Position numbers and translations under genes: made by a program. Source: Suillus spraguei (Eukaryota; Basidiomycota; Agaricomycetes; Boletales; Suillaceae). From it: 64,000 nt of DNA. The notes beneath the pieces were generated by a model. That model had not been told where the DNA came from. It made no database searches and saw only the letters and a list, made by a program, of their open reading frames with translations. The DNA lies in NCBI GenBank assembly GCA_016800925.1, contig JABCPU010000237.1:41625-105624 (forward strand). Direction: 5' to 3'. Positions 57,005-64,000 of the stretch are shown one piece after another; position 1 is the stretch's first letter; every line of letters starts with the position of its first letter.

Positions 57005-58950
57005 TCAGGTGAACGTGAGCGGGACATCCATGATCCACCTCATCATCAAGTCCTGTGTACGTATGAGCGAATGGGCCTGGATACTTGGTATCCGTCACTC
57101 ACCAAGGCGGCCTCAGGTTGGTCGTAACCAACCATGTGCCTGAACAGTAGTTAATCATCGAAACACAACAGAAGGTATGGATTTCCTCACCCAGATTCAT
57201 GAACAGTCACAAAAGCGATATTTCCAGCACCAAATCCACCGGCAGATCGGACAGTCCCCGCGACCTTTCCAGAACTCATCGTTATCCACTCCTTAGTGCT
57301 GGCCGTAGAGAACTCGTCAAAGAAGATACTGTTCAGTTGTTCCACCCAACGTTCGTTGCCCTGAAATATACCTGAGCTCGTGACAAACAAACCCAAAGGA
57401 TGGCACACGTACCATGTAATTGCACACCGCATCTAAGAATGGCGTTAGAAATGCGCTGGTACGATAAAAAGGTGTAGCCTCACCCGTGTTACCAGCGTAG
57501 ATCAGCAGCCTGACACCACTGTTAACCATATCCGTCAGTAACAGTGGCGTATCGTGCATAGAATCACCCTGAAGCATGAACGCCTGATTGACAGCCATGT
57601 TGCAGGACTCGAATCTGCGCTGCGGATTCACACCAAGAGCAGCTTTGACTTCAGGATTGTTCAAGTAAGTCTCGACCCAAACTATCTGACGGTAGCATAG
57701 AGGGCCGTCTATCTCACGGTTGCATGTGACACGCACATCAAAAGGGTTGAGACCGGTTTCTGAAGGGCGAGTTCAGGTGCGATTAGATTTCGTGACAGCG
57801 GAACATACCATAGATGGGATCATAAAGCTGGTAGCAATACCACGCAGCATTTCCGCAGGTCAAACGAGTGTTTAATCCGCGACAAACTTTGATCATGTTT
57901 TGACAACGCAGCACTCTGGTCCTCAAGTCAGCCCATTGTGTGCCATCGGGGTCATTGATCGGGTATGGTCCTTGGCAGAGATAATCAGGTATCGACGCCA
58001 TTTGAACGTAGTTATCGGTCATCCCATTGCCTAACATGATAGAGGCAAGGTTGATCTTTACGATATCAGCGTCAGGCGAAAGACGAAGCTGTTGATTCTG
58101 GGTGTAGATGACGTTCGCAATGTTCGGACCATAGATACCGCCATAACTCTTTGTAGCGATGTGGAAAGGTTGAGTGGCGTATTTTGGGAAGCGGTTGAGG
58201 AAGAGTTGCATGAAAGCATAGACATCCTTCCCAGCAACAGGGCTAGAGTCCGACGGTACTGCCATCATCATCAGAGTACGAATACCCAACATTAACAGGC
58301 TGATCAAGGAAGATGATGTTCGCATGGGCATTCCAGCTATGCGAGTTAAACGTCGTGCCAGCGCCCTCATCAGCAATACTACAAGGTCCAACCTCGAACA
58401 AAAGGCCAACAGACGAGCTACCTCCCGGGCCACCGTTAAGCCACAACACAAGGGGCGCATATTCCGGAGAGCTACGCGACTCAAAGAACCTAAGACCAAA
58501 CAAAAATCATAATTCAGCATAACAGAAGACAAAATATGGCATCACCAACCAGAAGAACAGATGCTTGTCATCGGTGATATCGAGGTAGCCGGAGTACTGT
58601 TGCACCGAAGTGTCGCATAGTTTGGGCTCCGTAACCCTGAGATTGTGGTCCACAAATCGAGGGTGTTGAACCAGCTCGTCTGGTGTTTATTTTTGTGAGG
58701 GTAAACCGGATCAATTGGATATGGACTTACAGGTTAGACCGTGTTTCTTGATGAATTGCTTCCCGTCTTCAATCCACTGGACTTTATCCTCGGCCCTGTC
58801 GATGGTGCCTTCTACGGCATCCCGCATATGGAAGGGACCACTTTGAACATCACCAGTCCTACCAAGAACAACTTGTGCGTTCTCGGCTCGCCCTGCGAGG
58901 ATTGCGAATATGACGAGGACTAGAGGAAGAAGACTGAGGACCTTCGTCAT
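57005..58950 (-). pseudogene. Serine carboxypeptidase (S10) copy 3, best preserved
   Basis: The start codon is at 58950 (MTKVLSLLPLVLVIFAILAG), with exon 1 ending at 58731. [60 protein letters not shown] and GGIYGPNIANVIY are present, so the serine is kept (KSYGG). The oxyanion-region Cys of GGPGCSS is Gly here (GGPGGSS). The Asp (CNYM before GNERW) and His (SGHMV) sites are kept, and the end is the family form (DLMMRWIMDVPLTFT). One extra G at about 58249-58254 shifts frame before [13 protein letters not shown] and creates a TAG, exactly as in copy 2. Unless that is bypassed by unusual splicing, the gene is inactive. Confidence 0.75.
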
Positions 58951-59271
58951 GTTGAAGCTAATGAAAACCTCACTTTGAGTTGGAACGACTGAGAACTCTT
59001 CTGTTGCTACTTCAACGTCCCAACACGTGTAATGTTTGGCAGGTGAAACAATTGTGTAACAAGCTTGTTTCGCGTGTGACTTGGTTAATATCCATGAAAG
59101 TGGCCGGTTGTAAGGTCGTCACGGGGAGGGTACTGCACTGACACAGTTCGGGATTCCGAGAGTACAATAGGTCCCCCGACTCCCACGTTCAAAAGTGAAC
59201 GGCGTATAGTAACTATCGAAAGACATATTCAATTCAAATATCGTATCAGTAATTCTTATTCGCTGGAACAT

Positions 59272-60686
59272 TCAGACAGACCGAAGGTCATCGCCTAATA
59301 CTATTCCAACAATTTTTGAGTTTAGCTTGATGATGCATCCAAGCTTGGAGAAATCCCCTCCAGAAACTCTTTGTCTCGGTGATTCATTCTTGTTCCAAAT
59401 CCCGTACACCGGGGCACCATCGCTGTGCGTGGACCGAAATACGTGGACTTGCAGAGGTTTCATAGAATACTCCGAAACACTTCCTCGTACTGTCTCACTG
59501 GTCGCCCTACTTCGAGCAGTCAGACTAGTCAAGATCTGACTGTGAGTCTTGTTACCAATTGCGATCCGAATTATTACCATGTAGAAGGTAATTGAGATGG
59601 TCGGCGTGAGCTAATTGATCAAAAGTCAGTTATTTTTATAATGTGCGTTGTTGATGTAATTACCATGTCTATCAAAATAAAAGGTCCACTACCCGAGCAG
59701 AGGGATCCAGCTAGTGTAGAGAGGAGCACTACGGTGTACAAAACAGCAGAATCCATTATTACCCGTGTTATACTTGTGGTCATGACCTTTGTAGTGCGAG
59801 AGGCAGAAGCATTCCGCTCGATTTTCCAGATCCGATACGCAAGTAATCCTGGAAATTTTAACAATATGACACCATGGTTTAACCGTGGTCAGGCAAAAGC
59901 GTGCTTACCCGAACTCGACAAATTTGCTGCAAGTGTCAAGCCACAGAATGCTCCCATGCACTCCATGACCACTTCGGTGGAGCTGACTCCGGTGCTGCTG
60001 GTTCGCGAATCATTGTAGACCGCAAGAGCACCAGTGACTTCAAGGAAATATCAGAGAATGTGACACCCTGAATTACGGTAACCTAACCTGCAACATCGCA
60101 CCACAATATGCTTGGTAGGACGATGACCCAGGCAGCTTGCCAAACGACGTAACAACGATAAATCTGCCACCAGAAAGGTATTTTTATAGCAAATGTAAAC
60201 TCGCAGATAAAAAGCTGAGCTTACTGCCACCGCATCGCCAAGCAGAGTTTGTAGAATGTATATCGAATTTTTGACCACATATATTGTTTGAGAAACGTCT
60301 GCAAAGTATGCCGCTGGCCCACCTTAGTACGTGTCGCGATAAGTTACCAGACCATATTCGGTCCAAACAATGCCCAAGATTATGTGCTTGGAGAAATGTT
60401 TCAGCAGATTGTATTTACTGAAGGAAGCGAGGAGCTAACTGTAGTACTCAATATCAATAGCAGGACGGCTGCAGCAGTAATTGGGCGACTGATATCTCGC
60501 ACGGTACGTTTGTATGTCAGTGCCCACATGGTGCCAATAAACATGAGGACCGAAAAGCCTGAAAAATGCTAGCCATGTGGTCACCAGATGGACGAACTGA
60601 TTGAATTACTCACCATATAAAATGCACTTCAGTGCTGTCGATATTATAGTAGCTGTATCCAGCGAGATTGGCAATGCAAAAGCCAT
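59272..60686 (-). CDS. Seven-transmembrane protein of unknown function, with one in-frame stop
   Basis: Exons 60686-60614, 60558-60440, 60386-60225, 60163-60088, 60037-59909, 59848-59664 and 59610-59272 are joined by GT-AG introns in agreeing phases for 360 codons. The sequence starts MAFALPISLDTATIISTALK. Helices follow: FSVLMFIGTMWALTY; TAAAVLLLILSTTHIILGIV; FADVSQTIYVVKNSIYILQT; YVVWQAAWVIVLPSILW; a segment around CMGAFCGLTLAANL; TRVIMDSAVLYTVVLLSTLA; and a last one before VIIRIAIGNK. The tail (about 85 residues) is cytosolic-looking, Ser/Thr-rich. This is the layout of a large Agaricomycete family whose role is unknown. A TAA at 60326-60324 interrupts exon 3 just before GGPAAYFADVSQ. It is the only lesion seen. 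Confidence 0.7.
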
Positions 60687-61499
60687 GGCAAGAATGACGC
60701 TCGGGAATGGCTTGGGGAGATAAGGGTGTTGCACTCTCGTCAATTCCATGTATGTCATAGTCAGAACTTTGAGAGTACGCGGGTAGACTCTACCATAGAT
60801 TATGTGTAGAAAATCCGGGAGCATTACTAATTCTTTTCGTGGAAAGTGAGCCGAATCCATAGACAATTCATAGACAATTCGTAGACTTACGTAGACTCAA
60901 CTCGGTTCCAGTAGATCGACCAAACTAGTGTTGCCGCGAAGCGAACTGAAGCGAATCGAAGTGTAAATTTGAGACACTTCGGTAGACTTCGATGTCAGTG
61001 AAGTTATTCGAAGTGCAGTTCGTTACACTTCGCGAAGTCACAGACAAGTCTGAGAATATACTAGTAATCTAGCTCAGAGCTGGTTACAGCATAATCCAAG
61101 ACCCGGACGAGGATTAGTTCTCATTTTCATTTGCGAGCAGCTAAGTAACTTCGTCAGGCTTGCTCGTTACCATGAGTTCGTCTATGGCATTCTTACATAC
61201 TGGCCTTGAAATAGTATAACCTACTTCTGCAACAAGATGGGACCTGATGGGACGTGCAATTCAACTGGTCTTGCTTGTAAGAGAACTTAAGTATATGTAA
61301 AATTTCGAGAACGTTTGGTGAAGAGGTTAGCACGCCTGCGCATGTCTCTTTGCTGGATGAGAAAACTCGTTCAGAAGGGACAGATGAAGCAAAAGCAACG
61401 AGAATATATGTTCTTTTTGCTACAAAATATTATTTTCATTTATTGCAAAATAGTGGATGTACCTCCTGTTTGGTGTTACTAATCGTGAAACTGATGAGC
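60687..61499. other. Intergenic with a cgaag-rich inverted-repeat element
   Basis: No gene is seen. Positions 60925-61060 are dense in gaagcg/cgaagtg/cacttcg words in both orientations, starting with actagtgttgccgcgaag, which resembles the first bases of the hAT element at 61500. It may be the end of a second, short hAT-type element. Nothing is recognised in 61060-61499. Confidence 0.4.
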
Positions 61500-61647
61500 C
61501 AGAGTAGTGCTGCCGCAGTCCGGTCCCGAACCATGGTTCGAACCTGAACCCATCCAGACTGGACCAGTGGTTCGGTCACAGGTTTGGTCTCTCTCCTGGA
61601 CCGAACCCCCTAACAGGTTCGGGGTTCGATGTCGTCACTGAAAAATG

Positions 61648-61679
61648 CGGACCGGTTCGGACGCGTCCGAACCGGTCCG
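61648..61679. repeat. 32-bp perfect palindrome in hAT subterminal region
   Basis: The half-site cggaccggttcggacg is followed at once by its exact reverse complement. Related half-sites (ccgaaccatggttcgaacc at 61522, gaacccc/ggttcggg at 61600-61625) surround it. Such clusters are typical transposase-binding sites of hAT elements. Confidence 0.9.
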
Positions 61680-62072
61680 AACCTGCACCATGTGCACAAT
61701 TCCAGCTGCGTGTTTTTCGTGAGGCTTCCTGTCAGTTTAAGTAGTGCGCTCACCAACTTCTGTTCCTTCTCTTCTTTTGACAGTAGCATTCCCCACATTG
61801 CACAAGCAACAAGGGTACTTTTTTCAGCTATGCAACAACTCGAAGCACCGGTACTATGTTCACCGTCTCTCATGTTTGATAAGTTGCTAACTTCTAATGT
61901 TTTTTCATTCAGAATATACCTACTACTGTGGTGATTCCTGGGTTTTCCACCAAGTTTGCGCAATGGATTGTCATTTTGGAACTTGAAGGTGCGCAACATT
62001 TTTTTATTTAGTTTGAGATATATATATTCACTTGTGGTATAGGTTCAACATTTGCACTCCCTGCTGTAAACT

Positions 62073-64000
62073 ATGTTCGAGTCGTCTGCACCAGCCCGTC
62101 GTCCTGACGGTTCGTTGAAAAGCGCTGAAGAGATGGAGTGGATACACGACCCAGATGATGACACTACCATCCTCCCTCCCCCTCCTCCATCCAAAGGCAC
62201 TCTCAATTCATTCATTCGTCGTTCAGGCCGCGCTGTCAAGCCTACAGAGAAGATCTGGGAGACTGCCAGCAGTATCCCAGCCAAACGGTCAGCTGTAGGA
62301 CCTCCTGCCCCCGCACCCAAGAAAGCACTCATGCGCACCAGGAATGAAGAGCATGACGACAACGACAGTGATGAATACAACGCTGAAGAAGAAGCCCCTC
62401 CACTTGAGGATTTTACAGATGATGAGGAAGACGATGAGAACGAGAATGAGGAAGCTTACCAAAAGACGAAGAAGCTTGGTGACCAGGATCGTGAAGACCG
62501 TAAATCCCTCAAGAAGGTCGAACGCAGTGCCGATTTGACCATGATCTTTACTTTCGAGAAAGATCGTGTTAACCCCCACACCCAGAAGTGTGAAAATGGG
62601 TGGTGGGTGTGAGGTATGCAAGGCTAACAATGTTGAAGACGAGGATGAGGATGGCGAGGAAAGTGTTGAATTTGACGTTGGTGACACTATTGGCAAGGCG
62701 CTTGCATTTGTAGCGCAGGTAAGCTCTTTAATGATCTATCTGCTATTGTATAGTACTGACACGAGACCTTTGTTTAGGTCCGGAAGTCTCCTCAAGCTCG
62801 TGTCTTCCTTCAAAAGTGCTGCAAGGAGGTGAACGAGCCCCCATTGGAGCTTTTGAAATGGGTCTGCACACGTTGGGCATCTCTTTTTAATATGTTGGAG
62901 CGTTTTTTTAAATTGCGCAAAGTAAGTTGTCTACTACCGACTACATGAACACATTACTGACTTGATTATTAGGGAGTAAACAGATTCATCCAGCTCGCTG
63001 ATGACAGCGACGAGGTCCCAAATCTGAAGGGAAAATCATACGCGGATTTCAGGCTTTCAGCACACGAGTGGGCAGAGTTGGAGTTGATCCGTGAAGTCCT
63101 CCAGGTAAGTCATTTCTCTCTACCTTCTGCAATTATGCTTATGTGCTGCACACCGCACACCAAGGAGCCGGCAGATGCTCAACAGAGCTTCTCTGCCACA
63201 CGTGAACCAACCGTATGGAGAAACCATTCCAGTGCTCGAATGTCTTCAAGACACTTTGCAAAACATGGCGAACGCGTCAAAATTTGCCCGTTTCTCAACG
63301 GCCATTGAAGCTGGTGTCACTAATCTCCGCAAGTGGTATAGTAAGACTGATGACACAGATGTATATTTCATTTGTCTCGGTATGTATCTCGTATCTATTC
63401 TAATGCCTTTGAACATCATTGACCTTGTTGGTGTAGCGCTGGACCCCAACTACAAGGTCGCGTACGCAAAAGACAAATGGGACTGCTCATTTTTTCAAAC
63501 AAGGCATGCAATGCCTCGAGAGCACGGTACGTCGCTCATCACTCATTTCTGTCAATTGTATACTAATCTTACATAGTTTGATATGTATCATCGCAGTAGT
63601 ACTCCCTCGCAGGCTCCTGCAGAGCCGTCTGTTACTGCACCTCCCTCGCTTGCTCGCCAATGCTTGTATGGCCATAATTGGATCGAAGCTCTGTCAAATC
63701 GCGTGTCGTGAATGACGCAACCACACGAAGGCCTCGTCAAGAACTCGAGGACTATCTAGATGCACCGCTCGAGGACGTCAACAATGTGGTGGCTTGGTGG
63801 GGTGTAACGTCTCATTATTTTATTTGTATTGCTTTCGTACTGACATGATTCAAAAAACTTTAAGCACCATTCTATACAATACCCAACTATTTCCCGCATT
63901 GCAAAGGACTACCTCGCCATTCAGGGATCAGCTGTTGCGTCTGAGAGAGCATTTTCGAGCGGCGGTGTTACTGGGACCGTGCGTCGCCAGCTGTTTGAAG
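62073..64000 (+). pseudogene. hAT transposase, internally deleted and frameshifted
   Basis: The start at 62073 reads MFESSAPARRPDGSLK. An acidic N-terminal region leads to the beginning of a BED-type zinc finger (NPHTQKCENGWW, CEVCK). The sequence then jumps to the C-terminal half: VGDTIGKALAFVAQ, WVCTRWASLFNMLERF, HEWAELELIREVLQ, FSATREPTVWR, FICLALDPNYKVAYA, and the hAT dimerisation region with YLDAPLEDVNNVVAWWG, YPTISRIAKDYLAIQGSAVA and SERAFSSGG. Roughly 250-300 residues of the catalytic middle are missing. Extra or missing bases lie near 62600 (G run), 63219 (A run), 63490 (T run) and 63705. Introns at 62719-62777, 62922-62972 and 63105-63164 keep GT-AG. The element cannot make active transposase. 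Confidence 0.8.

Larger units (their letters stand above)
53844..59141. repeat. Tandem duplication, period about 2.95 kb
   Basis: Unit 1 spans 53844-56190 and unit 2 spans 56801-59141. Both start with gttgaataca after a ggttgta phrase and carry the same run gggttgattctca. Each contains one minus-strand carboxypeptidase copy; the stop codons lie at 54053 and 57005, 2952 bases apart. The units are joined by about 600 bases that include the 58-bp direct repeat pair at 56198 and 56641. Confidence 0.85.
61500..64000 (+). mobile_element. hAT-family DNA transposon, left end and body, cut by the window end
   Basis: The left end is placed at cagagtagtgctgccgcagt (61500), the usual form of hAT ends in these fungi. 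A subterminal zone (61515-61690) with many ggttcgga/tccgaacc words in both orientations follows, including a 32-bp perfect palindrome. A transposase gene begins at 62073. The right end lies outside the window, so the target duplication cannot be checked. Confidence 0.75.

Overview
The window reads as nuclear DNA of a mushroom-forming basidiomycete (Agaricomycetes). Protein-coding genes are cut by many 45-60 bp GT-AG introns. The clear genes match families typical of that class: NACHT-WD40 receptor-like proteins, seven-transmembrane proteins of unknown function, a secreted S10 serine carboxypeptidase family and a hAT transposon. The species cannot be told from sequence alone.

Positions 1-28960 are a tandemly amplified array. 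Two units of about 12 kb each hold, in order, a plus-strand NACHT gene ending in 14 near-identical WD40 repeats (2107-7555 and 14061-19467), a decayed 3' piece of a solo-WD40 gene, a decayed minus-strand gene that I could not identify, and a minus-strand solo seven-bladed WD40 gene (11408-12980 and 24146-25973). Pieces of a further unit sit at both edges (1-1130 and 27400-28960). The layout and the variation pattern inside the WD40 repeats resemble fast-evolving fungal NLR (heterokaryon-incompatibility type) receptor clusters. This is the strongest candidate in the window for an unusual biological system.

Positions 29213-39296 are a conserved single-copy block, all on the plus strand: translation factor eIF2D (TMA64), a conserved fungal protein of unknown function, an NHP6-like HMG-box protein, and a 29-exon SNF2 ATPase of the ERCC6L2 type with a 12-bp exon and a probable GC-AG intron.

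Positions 39300-48100 are gene-poor. They hold a dispersed WD40 relic, a four-helix membrane protein gene, two G-rich minisatellites (a pure 7-bp array and a mixed one) and a 652-bp element with inverted ends flanked by TA.

Positions 48700-60700 hold three copies of a secreted serine carboxypeptidase (one plus, two minus in a 2.95-kb tandem duplication) and a seven-transmembrane protein gene with a 5' fragment of the same gene in inverted orientation. All three carboxypeptidase copies are broken, and one has lost its catalytic serine. From 61500 to the window end lies an internally deleted hAT transposon.

One caution applies throughout. Single-base indels interrupt otherwise well-preserved reading frames, including the single-copy ERCC6L2-like gene. 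Some apparent pseudogenes may therefore be assembly errors.
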